NCBI RefSeq assembly: GCF_007997015.1
Contig: NZ_VOSM01000005.1
Coordinates: forward strand, 339,070 to 403,069
DNA: 64,000 nt
Direction: 5' to 3'
From: Lujinxingia vulgaris
GTDB taxonomy: Bacteria; Myxococcota_A; Bradymonadia; Bradymonadales; Bradymonadaceae
Positions within the stretch are counted from its first letter, which is position 1, and each line of letters begins with the position of its first letter. Of this stretch, positions 1 through 10,614 are shown piece after piece. Below the pieces are notes generated by a model. It worked only from the letters and a program-made list of their open reading frames with translations. It ran no database searches and had not been told where the DNA came from. Made by a program: the position numbers and the translations under genes.

Positions 1-551
<551 letters not shown>

Positions 552-599
552 TTAAACACGCGTCGTGCATAAGACAAAGATATTGTAGATATACCTCCC

Positions 600-618
600 A
601 TAACCTCAGGTTAATAAG
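600..618. promoter_or_regulatory. Inverted repeat next to the oxyR start, candidate autoregulatory operator
   Basis: TAACCTCAGGTTA at 601-613 is a perfect 6-bp inverted repeat around one base. It lies in the katG-oxyR intergenic region, five bases before the oxyR ATG. The AGG inside it is also the best Shine-Dalgarno match for oxyR, so a bound protein or a folded transcript could block translation. It is not a clear match to the OxyR consensus. Function is inferred from position only. Confidence 0.35.
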
Positions 619-1608
619 ATGCTGCCCACCCTTCGCCAACTCGAGTACATCGTGGCTCTGGCAGACAGCGGACAATTCGTGGAAGCAGCCCGCGTATGTT
701 CGGTCAGCCAGCCCGCACTTAGCAAGCAGATCCGGGAAGTGGAGGAGCTCCTGGGCGTGGAGCTCTTCGAGCGGGCGCGCCCGCGGGTGCTCTTGACGGG
801 GGCTGGCGAGGAGGTTGTGGCGCGGGCGAGGAGGTTGTTGCTGGAGGCGAAGGAGCTGGTGGGCGCGGCGCGGGCGTATGCCGGCGCGCGCCAGGGCACG
901 GTGCGCCTGGGGGTGATCCCTACCATCGCGCCCTACGGGCTGCCCGGTCTGCTGGCGAAGTTTCGCAGGCTCTACCCCGAGGTGGCCTTTGCCATCGAGG
1001 AGCTGCAGACCGACGATCTTTTAAGGGAGCTGCGCCTGGGGGCGATCGACCTGGGGTTACTCGCCCGCCCCTTTGAGGATCAGGGGTTGAGCGGGCCGGA
1101 CCTGATCGTGGAGCCCTTTGTGCTGGTGGCGCCGGCGGGCCATCCGCTGAGCGCGCCGGAGCGCATCGCCACCGACGAGATTGCCGGGGCGAGTCTGATT
1201 TTGATGCAGGATGGCCACTGTTTGAGGGATCAGGCGATGGATGTGTGTCGGCTGGCGGGAAGCCCGCCGGCGACCACGGTGACCGCGGCCAGCGTCGCGA
1301 CGCTCGTGCGGATGGTGGAGAGCGGGCTGGGCGCCACGCTCTTGCCGGCCAGCGCGCTGAGCGCGGAGGTGCGCCCGGGCCAGGATCTGGTCGCGCGCAG
1401 CTTTGGCGACGACCCGCCCGGGCGCACGCTGACGCTGCAGTGGCGCGCCTCATCGCCGGCGCAGGAGTGGTACACCGAGCTTGGCGAGGTGCTGCGGGAA
1501 CATTACCTGAGCCTCAACGCCACAATGCCCGAGGTCGGAGGACCGCGCCCGGTGCTGCGATCCTTAAGGTCGACGCAGGGAGCAACGCCGCGGCCCTCCG
1601 ACGCTTAA
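619..1608 (+). CDS. oxyR: OxyR-type LysR-family hydrogen-peroxide sensor
   Basis: LysR-type transcriptional regulator of 329 residues with an N-terminal winged HTH (about 1-60) and a C-terminal substrate-binding-like domain. It carries the OxyR redox motif GHCLRDQAMDVC, with Cys201 and Cys210 nine residues apart, as in the peroxide-reactive Cys199/Cys208 pair of the E. coli protein. That motif, plus divergent placement from katG, supports a peroxide sensor over a generic LysR protein. The C-terminus has a 20-30 residue tail beyond the usual length. The ATG at 619 is the only start that keeps the standard LysR N-terminus (MLPTLRQLEYIVALADSG). Confidence 0.93.
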   Translation: MLPTLRQLEYIVALADSGQFVEAARVCSVSQPALSKQIREVEELLGVELFERARPRVLLTGAGEEVVARARRLLLEAKELVGAARAYAGARQGTVRLGVIPTIAPYGLPGLLAKFRRLYPEVAFAIEELQTDDLLRELRLGAIDLGLLARPFEDQGLSGPDLIVEPFVLVAPAGHPLSAPERIATDEIAGASLILMQDGHCLRDQAMDVCRLAGSPPATTVTAASVATLVRMVESGLGATLLPASALSAEVRPGQDLVARSFGDDPPGRTLTLQWRASSPAQEWYTELGEVLREHYLSLNATMPEVGGPRPVLRSLRSTQGATPRPSDA

Positions 1609-1615
1609 GCGTCGG
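1598..1615. terminator. Perfect palindrome spanning the oxyR stop codon
   Basis: CCGACGCTTAAGCGTCGG is an 18-base perfect palindrome that contains the oxyR TAA. It could form a hairpin at the 3' end of oxyR, but no T-tract follows, so a terminator role is only possible. Confidence 0.3.
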
Positions 1616-1665
1616 GCCACCTCCTCTTTCGGCTTCACTCCTCACGCCCCGCTCCTGCCCCGGCC

Positions 1666-2421
1666 TCAGCGGGCGCTGCGCTGCAGGCAATGCGCGTTGC
1701 GCTCCACCAGGTCCGGGCGGCGGTGCAGCCACTCCAACACCCGCCGGCAGTCCACGATGTCGCCGGGGCGGTAGAGGGCGTCGTAGATCTCGCGCAAGAG
1801 CGCATAATCTTCGGGGTAGTCCATCGTGAGCCGAAAGTCCGAGCAGAGCGCCGGGTCGGGCTTGAGGTAGTCGACCGGGTAGACCTGGGGCCGCTCCTTG
1901 ATAAAGAGCGTGACGTGCTCGCGCTCTTCGGGGCGCATCGCCAGCAGGTGGGCATCGACCAGCGCGCTCACCCGGTACGCCTCACTGCCAAAGCCTAAGG
2001 TGAGGCCGGTGCGGGCAAAATGGCCGTCGACGCCGATCGCGTCACTCTGCAGAAGATGTGTGAGCATGCGCTCAAGATGCTCCACGCAGATCAGCGGCGT
2101 GTCGCCCGTGATGCGCACCACGACCTCAGCCTCGGTCTGGGCAAGCGCCAGATAAAAGCGGCTGAGCACGTCATCGCGCGAGCCCCGAAAGAGGCGCACC
2201 CCGGGGGTGTTCAGCCAGCTGACCAGCGCTTCGATCGGGTCGTCGTCTGTGCGGTCGCTTGTGGCGATGATGATCTCATCGATCTGCGAGACCCGCTTGA
2301 GGCGCTCGATGATGTGCCAGAGGGCCGGTCGCCCGGCCAGGGGCATCAGCACCTTCCCCGGGAGCCGCTCCGAGCTCATCCTCGCCTGGACCACTGCCAC
2401 CACTTTTGCTCGCTCCGTCAT
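1666..2421 (-). CDS. SpsF-type cytidylyltransferase-family protein
   Basis: A 251-residue nucleotidyltransferase of the SpsF/CMP-Kdo-synthetase-like family. The N-terminal signature VVAVVQARMSSERLPGKVL holds the nucleotide-binding loop, and VRITGDTPLI is the typical second motif. Such proteins activate sugars, commonly nonulosonic acids, for surface glycans. The exact substrate is not visible. The start at 2421 follows a GGGG-rich Shine-Dalgarno stretch. It is the last gene of a leftward glycan cluster, 89 bp after the NeuB-like gene. It differs from the second cytidylyltransferase domain of the cluster (3463-4878), so the pathway may use two activation steps. Confidence 0.85.
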   Translation of the reverse strand: MTERAKVVAVVQARMSSERLPGKVLMPLAGRPALWHIIERLKRVSQIDEIIIATSDRTDDDPIEALVSWLNTPGVRLFRGSRDDVLSRFYLALAQTEAEVVVRITGDTPLICVEHLERMLTHLLQSDAIGVDGHFARTGLTLGFGSEAYRVSALVDAHLLAMRPEEREHVTLFIKERPQVYPVDYLKPDPALCSDFRLTMDYPEDYALLREIYDALYRPGDIVDCRRVLEWLHRRPDLVERNAHCLQRSAR

Positions 2422-2510
2422 TGTCGCCCCCCTGCCCCTTGCCCCTGAAATGATGTCAGAACCTCCGCCTTCGCCGACCCGGCCCCCCCGACCAGGTCGG
2501 CGCGCTTCGT

Positions 2511-3236
2511 TTAGCCCGGCACGCCGCCCACGGCGGGTTGATCGCCGCTCAAGCCCCTGGCGAGCCGGCTGAGCGGTCGGCCCAGATCCACCAGCTGTCG
2601 GAGCTCGGAGGGTGTGGCGCTTAAGATGTGGTCGCGGTGCACCCCGCGGATGGTCTTGTCGAGGGTGAAGTGCTTTTCGACAAATTGCGCGCCGCGCGCG
2701 ATCGCCAGCAGGCAGCCCTCAATGCCGTGCATGTGGTCGCTGTAGCCGTAGTACCCCTCGGGCTCAAAGCGCTCGGGCAGCCCCTCCAGATGCGCCGGGT
2801 AGGTGGGGTAATGCGAGCGGCAGAAGATGTAACGCAGCTTGTCGGTGGGCGGCCCAAAGGGCAGCTCCTCGCCAGTCCACCAGCCGAGCGAGATGTAGGT
2901 CTCGCGCCCCTGCTCCAGCACCCGCTCCACAAGCTCCGGCTTATCGACGACGGTGCGCGAGGCGATCTTGTAGCGACGCGGATTAAGCGGGCGCGCAAGC
3001 TCCAGGGCCTCCTCGTTGATGATCGAGGCCATGAAGTCGATCTCCCACCACTCGCACCAACGCTTGAGCTGCATGGCCATATCGGGGTTGATATGGTTGA
3101 GCTCCCCGGGCTGGTCGCGCCAGCCAAACTGAAACTTGGCCACATCGGCCCCGGAGAGCTTCGCCTGGCGGATCAGCTCGTAGGCCAGGTCGAAGTTCCC
3201 CTCATGGTTGAGTCCTATCTCGGCGACAAAAAGCAT
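2511..3236 (-). CDS. NeuB/SpsE-family nonulosonic acid (sialic-acid-like) synthase
   Basis: Protein of 241 residues of the NeuB family, which condenses phosphoenolpyruvate with an amino-sugar to make sialic-, legionaminic- or pseudaminic-like acids. It starts MLFVAEIGLNHEGN, the family's N-terminal motif. It also has YGYSDHMHG and FVEKHFTLDK, which carry PEP- and metal-site residues of the TIM barrel. It is shorter than classical NeuB (about 340 residues) because the C-terminal antifreeze-like SAF domain is absent. It may therefore be a family variant or may need a partner. The start follows a GGGAGGG ribosome site. It sits between the SpsF-like gene and the fused glycosyltransferase/CMP-sugar synthetase, which fits the same pathway. 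Confidence 0.85.
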   Translation of the reverse strand: MLFVAEIGLNHEGNFDLAYELIRQAKLSGADVAKFQFGWRDQPGELNHINPDMAMQLKRWCEWWEIDFMASIINEEALELARPLNPRRYKIASRTVVDKPELVERVLEQGRETYISLGWWTGEELPFGPPTDKLRYIFCRSHYPTYPAHLEGLPERFEPEGYYGYSDHMHGIEGCLLAIARGAQFVEKHFTLDKTIRGVHRDHILSATPSELRQLVDLGRPLSRLARGLSGDQPAVGGVPG

Positions 3237-3299
3237 GGTTTCCCTCCCCTTAAAGGCGCCTCACAAGCAGCGCATAACCTGTTGATTCTCAAATCACTT

Positions 3300-3467
3300 C
3301 TTACGCCCTGGGCCGATGTTGATGTCGCTGGATGCGAGATTGAGAGTGACGCGGGCAAGGCGCAAAACGCAGGCGATGCTGAAAGCATCGTCGAGGCTTT
3401 GCAACGCAGCACGCGGTGCACTCAATGCAGCAGACGCGACCTCAACGAGAGCTCATGGCGTACTATT
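3300..3467. repeat. Structured repeat family 1, copy 1
   Basis: About 165 bp that closely matches 8445-8615 in the same orientation and forms a long imperfect hairpin. Pairing includes GTTGA/TCAAC and GTCGC/GCGAC (3318-3328 with 3436-3446), ATTGAG/CTCAAT, GCAAA/TTTGC, and a tip with GATGC and GCATC around GAAA. It touches the stop codon of the leftward gene ending at 3463, so it would be the first thing transcribed after that gene. It may be a terminator-like or RNA-stabilising element, or a MITE-like element. No ORF of its own is convincing. Confidence 0.8.
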
Positions 3468-4878
3468 CAGCAGCAGCCGTGGGCGGCTCCTGCCGGTCTT
3501 CGTTGTCTTCGCGCAGCAGGCGATCGAGCATCCAGCGATCAAAATCGCTCTTAAGCTGAAAACTCTCCCGCCAGGGCATCACCACATGCGAGATGCTCTT
3601 GCCGTGGTAATCGTCCGGGCGGATCGCGTCGCGCCATACCGCGGTGATGGCGCCGTTAAAGACGTAGAGCCCCTCGCGCTCCAGGCGCAGCTTACGCATC
3701 ATCGCGGGGTTGAGGGGCTCCAGGCCGTCGGCGCCATGCTGAAAGTGCATGTCGAAGTCTTCGTAAACGCTGATCACGCTGTCGGCGTCGTAAAGCACCA
3801 GAGTGTCGAGCGCCTTGGTGATATGTTCGGCGCGACGCAGCGGGCTGTGGGCGCTGAGCACCACCACCACATCGGCAAAAAGGTCGTGGTCAGTCTCCAG
3901 ACGCGTGACGGCGTCGTACACAACCTCCGAGAGCTTGCGGTCGGCCTCCGAGAGCGCGGAGGGGCGCAGCATCGCCGGGATGTCGCGCATGGTGCAGTGC
4001 TCCACCACCCGCGGGCAGTCGGTGGTGACCCAGATTTCATCAAAACGCCCGCTGGCCCGCGCCGCCTCCAGGGTGTGGTCGATGAGCGGGCGGCCGCCGA
4101 CCTCCTTCAAGACCACGTCCGGCATGCTCTTGTAGGTGTTTTTGGCGGGCACAATCCCCACCACCCGCGGCTTGACCGCTCCTTCGAGCTTCTCGGCCAG
4201 GGAGCGTTTGATCTGGCGACGCGCGGTGAGCAGGCGATCCTCATTACGGCTGAGCGACTCAGGGTGCTGGCGGTAGAAAAAGAGGGGCGTGGCCACCCCC
4301 TCCACCGCATAATGCCGGGAGACCTTGAGCCAGAGCTCATAGCCATCCTGCGCGTTGTGGCGCTCGTCGTAGCCGCCCAGCGCCTTGAGCACCCGGCGGC
4401 GGACCATCGTGCAGGCCCCGTGCGCCGGCAGGTCGAGCAGGCGCGCCTCGCTGCCGGGGAGCTTGCGTTGCTCCACCCCCAGAAAACGCCCCTCGGCGTC
4501 GACATAGAAGTAGTTGGGGTAGACCAGCGCCACCTCCGCGCGGCGCTCCATGCGCTCGCTCATCACCAGCAGCGCCGACTCATCGAGCCAGTCGTCGGCG
4601 TCCAGGCGCATGATGTACTTACCGCGGGCCATTTCCAGCACGCGGTTGGCGTTGCGCTGCAGGCCCTGCGCCTCCTCGTGGCGCAGCACACGAATGCGCT
4701 GCGGATCCTGCTCCTGATAACGCTGGCAGATCTCCGGCGTCTCATCGCTGGAGGCATCATCGACGATGATCAGCTCCCAGTTTTGCAGGCTCTGCGCCAG
4801 TACACTCTCGACGGCCTGCTCCAGATAACGCCCGTAGTTATGGCAGGTGATATATACGCTGACTAACGGCCTCTCCAT
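3463..4878 (-). CDS. Fusion of a family 2 glycosyltransferase and a CMP-sugar synthetase
   Basis: Protein of 471 residues with two enzymes in one chain. Residues 1 to about 225 are a GT-A family 2 glycosyltransferase: VSVYITCHNYGRYLEQAVES is the start of the fold, LIIVDDASSDET the nucleotide site, and MRLDADDWL the DxD region. From about residue 245 a NeuA-like cytidylyltransferase follows (VVGIVPAKNTYKSMPDVVLK, then GGRPLIDHTL and ITKALDTL). The start is set at 4878, where MERPLVSVYI begins. The open frame runs 106 codons further upstream, but that part is out-of-frame sequence of the next gene. It overlaps the membrane protein gene by 16 bp, so translation is probably coupled. The fusion could couple CMP activation of a sugar to its transfer. 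A family 2 enzyme using a CMP-sugar would be unusual, so the two halves may serve separate steps. Confidence 0.82.
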   Translation of the reverse strand: MERPLVSVYITCHNYGRYLEQAVESVLAQSLQNWELIIVDDASSDETPEICQRYQEQDPQRIRVLRHEEAQGLQRNANRVLEMARGKYIMRLDADDWLDESALLVMSERMERRAEVALVYPNYFYVDAEGRFLGVEQRKLPGSEARLLDLPAHGACTMVRRRVLKALGGYDERHNAQDGYELWLKVSRHYAVEGVATPLFFYRQHPESLSRNEDRLLTARRQIKRSLAEKLEGAVKPRVVGIVPAKNTYKSMPDVVLKEVGGRPLIDHTLEAARASGRFDEIWVTTDCPRVVEHCTMRDIPAMLRPSALSEADRKLSEVVYDAVTRLETDHDLFADVVVVLSAHSPLRRAEHITKALDTLVLYDADSVISVYEDFDMHFQHGADGLEPLNPAMMRKLRLEREGLYVFNGAITAVWRDAIRPDDYHGKSISHVVMPWRESFQLKSDFDRWMLDRLLREDNEDRQEPPTAAAE

Positions 4879-6272
4879 CTCGCCCCCCTGCGAAAATCTT
4901 CGGTGAAGTAGGCAAATGTGCGCGTGCGTGCCTTCGATGTGGGCTCGGCAAAGGACGCGCCGCCGGTCCCCTGGCCTCCCATCAGGCCGGCGCGCAGCCG
5001 CCAGGGGCGCGCGCTCAAGATCAGGAGCACCAGCAGGTACATCGGCATCATGGGCACCCGGTAGCGCGAGAGGGTGCCCAGGTTGGTGGTCGCAAGCCCC
5101 ACGCCCAGGCCGAAGAGCAGCACAAAGACCACGCAAAAGATCAGCGGCGGTGAGCTGCGCAGCACCCGCCACGCCCCCCTCGCCCCCAGTACCCATAAGA
5201 TGCGCACCCAGAGCAAAAGCACCAGCGTGGTCTCCACCGCGTTGATGGCCGCCACCGCGTTATGGGCCTCAAAGATAAAGGGCCGAAAAAGCGAGGCCGA
5301 GATCGCCAGCGGCGCAAAGGCCAGCTGCCCCCCCAGGCTGGTCGTGGTGCCGTCGCCGATGCTGTACGAGGAGCCCCCCTGGATGCGTTCGCCCTGGTAC
5401 TGCAGGTTGGCCGTCTCCTCAGCCAGTGAGTCCAGGGAGTACTGCGGAAAGATCTGCCCCAGGCCGATCATACCGCCCACACACATCGCCCCTAAGATCG
5501 CGATCTGAAAGGGCTTTTTGGCAATCGCAACCGTACCATGCGTGGCCATCGCGCGCCGCCAGTACCACCAGAGCGCGGCGGCAGCCACCATCGGAAAGAG
5601 GATGTAGCTCTTGACCAGGGCCACGGCCACCGCACCGGCGGCCAGCCATAAAATCCCCCAGCCCTTGCCGCGGCGGCCCAGCAGGCGGTGCAGCCCGTAG
5701 ATCATCCACCCTAAGCCCCCCATCGCCACCGCCTCCTTAACGACCCCGCTCGTCCAGAAGACCGCCGAGGGCACCAGCAGCGTGGCCACCATCACCTGCA
5801 GGCGCAGCTCGCGGCCGAAATGCGCGCTGAAGGTGCGGTACATCGCCAGCTGCCCGCTGAACGCCACAAAGCTCAAGATCAGCCCGCAGCCAAACATCGA
5901 AGAGCCCGTCAGAATCAGCAAAAACGCCGTGATGCCGATCATCGTGGTCGTCGACGTCCCCTCCTGCCCGAAGACCTCAATGGGGATCTCGGCGGGCTGC
6001 TGGAAGATCAGGCGCAGCACCTCCGGGCCCCAGCGCAGCGGGTCGACGCGAATGTAGTCGGCCAGCGCCTCGCCATAGCCGTAATAGACCTCCATATCGC
6101 CGCGGCCGAAGAACTCGTAGGTGAGCACGATCAGCACAAAGGCAGCGATGACGTGCGCCCAGAAGCTCATCCACACAAAGCGGCGATCCTCGCCAGGGAG
6201 CCGGGTCTGGCCCACAAAGAGGGCGAAGACGCCGGTGAAGATCAGGATGGTGCAGGCAAAAACCTCATTCAT
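4863..6272 (-). CDS. Polytopic membrane protein of the glycan cluster, possible polymerase or glycosyltransferase
   Basis: A 469-residue hydrophobic protein with roughly ten membrane spans. The segment VPSAVFWTSGVVKEA resembles a motif seen in EpsG/Wzy-like and related polysaccharide membrane proteins. No enzymatic motif is certain. It overlaps the asparagine synthase gene upstream by four bases (ATGA) and the glycosyltransferase gene downstream by 16 bp, so it belongs to the same transcript. Its place in the cluster suggests assembly or polymerisation of the glycan (inference). Confidence 0.6.
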   Translation of the reverse strand: MNEVFACTILIFTGVFALFVGQTRLPGEDRRFVWMSFWAHVIAAFVLIVLTYEFFGRGDMEVYYGYGEALADYIRVDPLRWGPEVLRLIFQQPAEIPIEVFGQEGTSTTTMIGITAFLLILTGSSMFGCGLILSFVAFSGQLAMYRTFSAHFGRELRLQVMVATLLVPSAVFWTSGVVKEAVAMGGLGWMIYGLHRLLGRRGKGWGILWLAAGAVAVALVKSYILFPMVAAAALWWYWRRAMATHGTVAIAKKPFQIAILGAMCVGGMIGLGQIFPQYSLDSLAEETANLQYQGERIQGGSSYSIGDGTTTSLGGQLAFAPLAISASLFRPFIFEAHNAVAAINAVETTLVLLLWVRILWVLGARGAWRVLRSSPPLIFCVVFVLLFGLGVGLATTNLGTLSRYRVPMMPMYLLVLLILSARPWRLRAGLMGGQGTGGASFAEPTSKARTRTFAYFTEDFRRGARWRGR

Positions 6273-8383
6273 CGGCGACCCACCATCGAGGGTGAGCCCA
6301 CCAGGGTGGGGCTGGTGGTGCGGCCGGCGGCGCGGCGGCTGCGGCCGGGATGCTGATGCTCAAGCCAGGCCTGAAACATCAAGACGTTCCAGAGCTCGTA
6401 GGCCCGCGAGCGTTTTCCGCTGATATGTTCGCGCCAGATCGCGCGCACCGGCTCGGGGTGAAAGAAGCCCTCCCGCTCCAGGCGTTCCGGACTTAACAGA
6501 GCCTCGGCCCAGGGGCGCAGCTCGGAGCGCAGCCAGGCATCGAGCGGCACGCCAAACCCCATCTTCGGCCGCTCCACCAGCGCCCGCGGCACATAGCGAT
6601 AAAGCACGCGCCTCAAGATATGTTTGCCCTCTCGCCCCCGCACCTTCATGCCTAAAGGCAGGCGCCAGGCAAAGGCCACCACGCGGTGGTCGAGCAGGGG
6701 CACGCGGGCCTCCAGGCTCACGCCCATCGAGGCGCGATCGACCTTGGTGAGGATGTCGTCGGGCAGATAACCCACCAGATCGCGGTACATCCAGCGCTCG
6801 GCCAGGCTTGCGACCTGGGGCTCCTGGTCCCAGCTCCAGGTGCGGGGGGGCTCCTGCAGATCGCGCACCGCCAGATGGCCGGTCGGCCAGTTGGTGAGCA
6901 GGCGCCGGTAAAGATCTTCGGCGTCGGGGGTGTCGAGGAGCTCGGCGAGTTTGTGGAGTTTGTCGCCGACCAGTCGAAGTCGGCCGGGGGTGGGCTCGGA
7001 GCTTGTGGAGGATGCTCCCGATGCGCCCAAAAGACGCTCGCGCAGCTCCTCCAGCAGGCGGCGCAGCCTGGCGCTCGGGCGCAGTGCGCCCTGGTTGAGG
7101 CCGGCCAGAAGCGCCTCCCACTGCCCCGGGCTCAGCCACAAAAGCGCGCGCCCCACCTGCTCGCGCACGGGCACGGGCACCCGGCTCATGCCCTCCCAGA
7201 TCGGCGGCCCCCACACATGGCGGTTGTAGCCCCCAAACACCTCATCGCCCCCGTCGCCACTCAAGGCCACGGTGACCTTCTGGCGCGCAAGCTCGCTGAC
7301 CAGAAAGGTGGGGATCTGCGAGGCGTCCGCAAAGGGCTCATCGTAGAGGGCGGGCAAGTTTGCGATGACCTCCAGCGCATCGGCCGGCTCCACGATCAGC
7401 GAGGTATGCTCGGTGCCCAGAAAACGCGCCACCTGCGCGGCATCATTGGCCTCATTGTAGCGGGCCTCGGCGTTGCCGATCGAAAAGGTCTGAATGGGGC
7501 GACCGGACTGCGCCTGCATCAGAGCCACGACCGTCGTCGAGTCGATGCCGCCGGATAAAAAGGCCCCCAGGGGCACATCGGCCACCATGCGCTGACCGAC
7601 GGCGCGGCGCAGCTCGCGCTCGAGCTCATCGGTGGCCTGCTCCTCATCGCCCATAAATGGCGAGCGCACCCCCAGCGCGACGACCTCCTCGGCGCGCCAC
7701 CAGCGATGCTCCTCGACCCGGGCTTTGCCCGGATCGCGGATGGTGAGCATCGCGCCCGGGCGCACCTTGTAGACCCCCTCGTAGATGGCGTGGGCGCCGC
7801 CGACGGCCGAGCGGCTCAAAAACCCGGCCAGGGCGCGACGGTCGATCTGAGGATCAAAGCCGGGGTAGGCCCGCAGCGCCTTGAGCTCCGAGCCAAAGAG
7901 CAGCACCTGCCCGTGCCAGGCCCAGTAAAGAGGCTTGATCCCTAAGCGATCGCGCACCAGATGCAGCTCGGCGCGCTCCCGATCCCACAGGGCCATGGCA
8001 AACATGCCCACCATCTGCCTCAAACTCTCTTCGAGGCCAAAGGTCTGCACCGCCCCCAGGATCACCTCGGTGTCCGAGCCTCCCACAAAGGGGTAGTTTC
8101 CGCGGGTGGCTTCGAGCACCCGGGCCTTGAGCTCGGCGAAGTTATAAACCTCCCCGTTGTAGACCAGCGCCCAGCGCCCGTCGGCCGAGAACATCGGCTG
8201 GCGGCCCCGGTCGGAGCAGTCCAGGATCGCCAGGCGTCGATGCCCCAGCGCCAGCCCGTGACGCCCGTCAAACCAGTAGCCCGCCCCATCCGGCCCCCGG
8301 TGGCGCAAGGCGTTGGTCATCGCAAAGATCACCGGCTCAAAGCGCGCGCAGCGCCGGTCCCAGAACCCCGCAAGTCCACACAT
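6269..8383 (-). CDS. asnB: Glutamine-hydrolysing asparagine synthase-family amidotransferase
   Basis: Protein of 704 residues with the two AsnB domains. The N-terminal class II glutaminase domain begins MCGLAGFWD, with Cys2 as the nucleophile after Met removal, followed by RHRGPDG. The C-terminal ATP-pyrophosphatase domain carries FLSGGIDSTTVVALM and SGDGGDEVFGGYNRH. Family members make asparagine or amidate sugar carboxyl groups in O-antigen clusters. As first gene of a glycan operon, sugar amidation is a likely job. It is longer than E. coli AsnB (554) because of an extended C-terminal region. The start has a strong GGGAGGGGGG ribosome site. Confidence 0.88.
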   Translation of the reverse strand: MCGLAGFWDRRCARFEPVIFAMTNALRHRGPDGAGYWFDGRHGLALGHRRLAILDCSDRGRQPMFSADGRWALVYNGEVYNFAELKARVLEATRGNYPFVGGSDTEVILGAVQTFGLEESLRQMVGMFAMALWDRERAELHLVRDRLGIKPLYWAWHGQVLLFGSELKALRAYPGFDPQIDRRALAGFLSRSAVGGAHAIYEGVYKVRPGAMLTIRDPGKARVEEHRWWRAEEVVALGVRSPFMGDEEQATDELERELRRAVGQRMVADVPLGAFLSGGIDSTTVVALMQAQSGRPIQTFSIGNAEARYNEANDAAQVARFLGTEHTSLIVEPADALEVIANLPALYDEPFADASQIPTFLVSELARQKVTVALSGDGGDEVFGGYNRHVWGPPIWEGMSRVPVPVREQVGRALLWLSPGQWEALLAGLNQGALRPSARLRRLLEELRERLLGASGASSTSSEPTPGRLRLVGDKLHKLAELLDTPDAEDLYRRLLTNWPTGHLAVRDLQEPPRTWSWDQEPQVASLAERWMYRDLVGYLPDDILTKVDRASMGVSLEARVPLLDHRVVAFAWRLPLGMKVRGREGKHILRRVLYRYVPRALVERPKMGFGVPLDAWLRSELRPWAEALLSPERLEREGFFHPEPVRAIWREHISGKRSRAYELWNVLMFQAWLEHQHPGRSRRAAGRTTSPTLVGSPSMVGRR

Positions 8384-8444
8384 CGATCCCCCCTCCCATC
8401 AGACGTTTCAGTTCATGAAAAGCTAAACATCTTCAACGCCTTGA

Positions 8445-8615
8445 GTACTACGCTGTGAGCAGAAGTTGACGCTGGTGGATGCGAAATTGAGAGTGACGCG
8501 GGCAAGGCGCAAAACGCAGGCGATGCTTTAGCATCGTCGAGGCTTTGCAACGCAGCCCGCGGTGCTCTCAATGCAGCAGACACAGCGTCAACGATAGCTC
8601 ACGGCGTAATAGTAC
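8445..8615. repeat. Structured repeat family 1, copy 2 (in the 8384-8768 gap)
   Basis: A 171-bp near-palindrome between the divergent asnB-like and glpD genes. From the outside in, the arms pair GTACTA/TAGTAC, GTGAGC/GCTCAC, GTTGACGCTG/CAGCGTCAAC (8465-8474 with 8583-8592), ATTGAGAG/CTCTCAAT, GCGGGC/GCCCGC, GCAAA/TTTGC and GATGCT/AGCATC. It shares a nearly identical core with copy 1. Where the outer stem differs from copy 1, both arms differ and pairing is kept. Of the 385-bp gap, the remaining sequence on either side shows nothing clear. Confidence 0.82.
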
Positions 8616-8768
8616 GCCCCGACGCCGGCCCACGCTCGTCAGCCGCGACGAATCGAAGCCCCCCGTTGCTTTTGACGCACCCCGTCATTAAGTTGACCGG
8701 CGTCGGCCCGAGGGCGGCACAAACCTGCGCACCAACCCCTCTAAATTCCACAAAAAATTCAAAGACTT

Positions 8769-10481
<1,713 letters not shown>

Positions 10482-10519
10482 GCCGCAACGCTCAGCGCCC
10501 GGCGTCGGGCATTCGGCAT

Positions 10520-10565
10520 AAAAAAAGCCTGTTTTAATCCGCGGAGGATCAAAACAGGCTTTTTT
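10520..10565. terminator. Bidirectional rho-independent terminator
   Basis: AAAAAAGCCTGTTTT pairs with AAAACAGGCTTTTTT around a small inner ATCC/GGAT stem. The A run on one side and the T run on the other allow it to serve both glpD and the convergent lipoprotein gene ending at 10615. Confidence 0.9.
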
Positions 10566-10614
10566 CGAACACCAGCGCTTCGGACATCAAAAGCGCCGGC
10601 GTTATTTAAGGAGC

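Noticed and set aside
3316..4866. Rightward open frame of 516 residues opposite the glycosyltransferase fusion
   Set aside because: Antisense to a gene with certain motifs; starts inside the repeat element and has no recognisable domain.
4879..5196. Longer start for the glycosyltransferase fusion
   Set aside because: The extra 106 residues are an out-of-frame reading of the membrane protein gene; family alignment begins at MERPLVSVYI.
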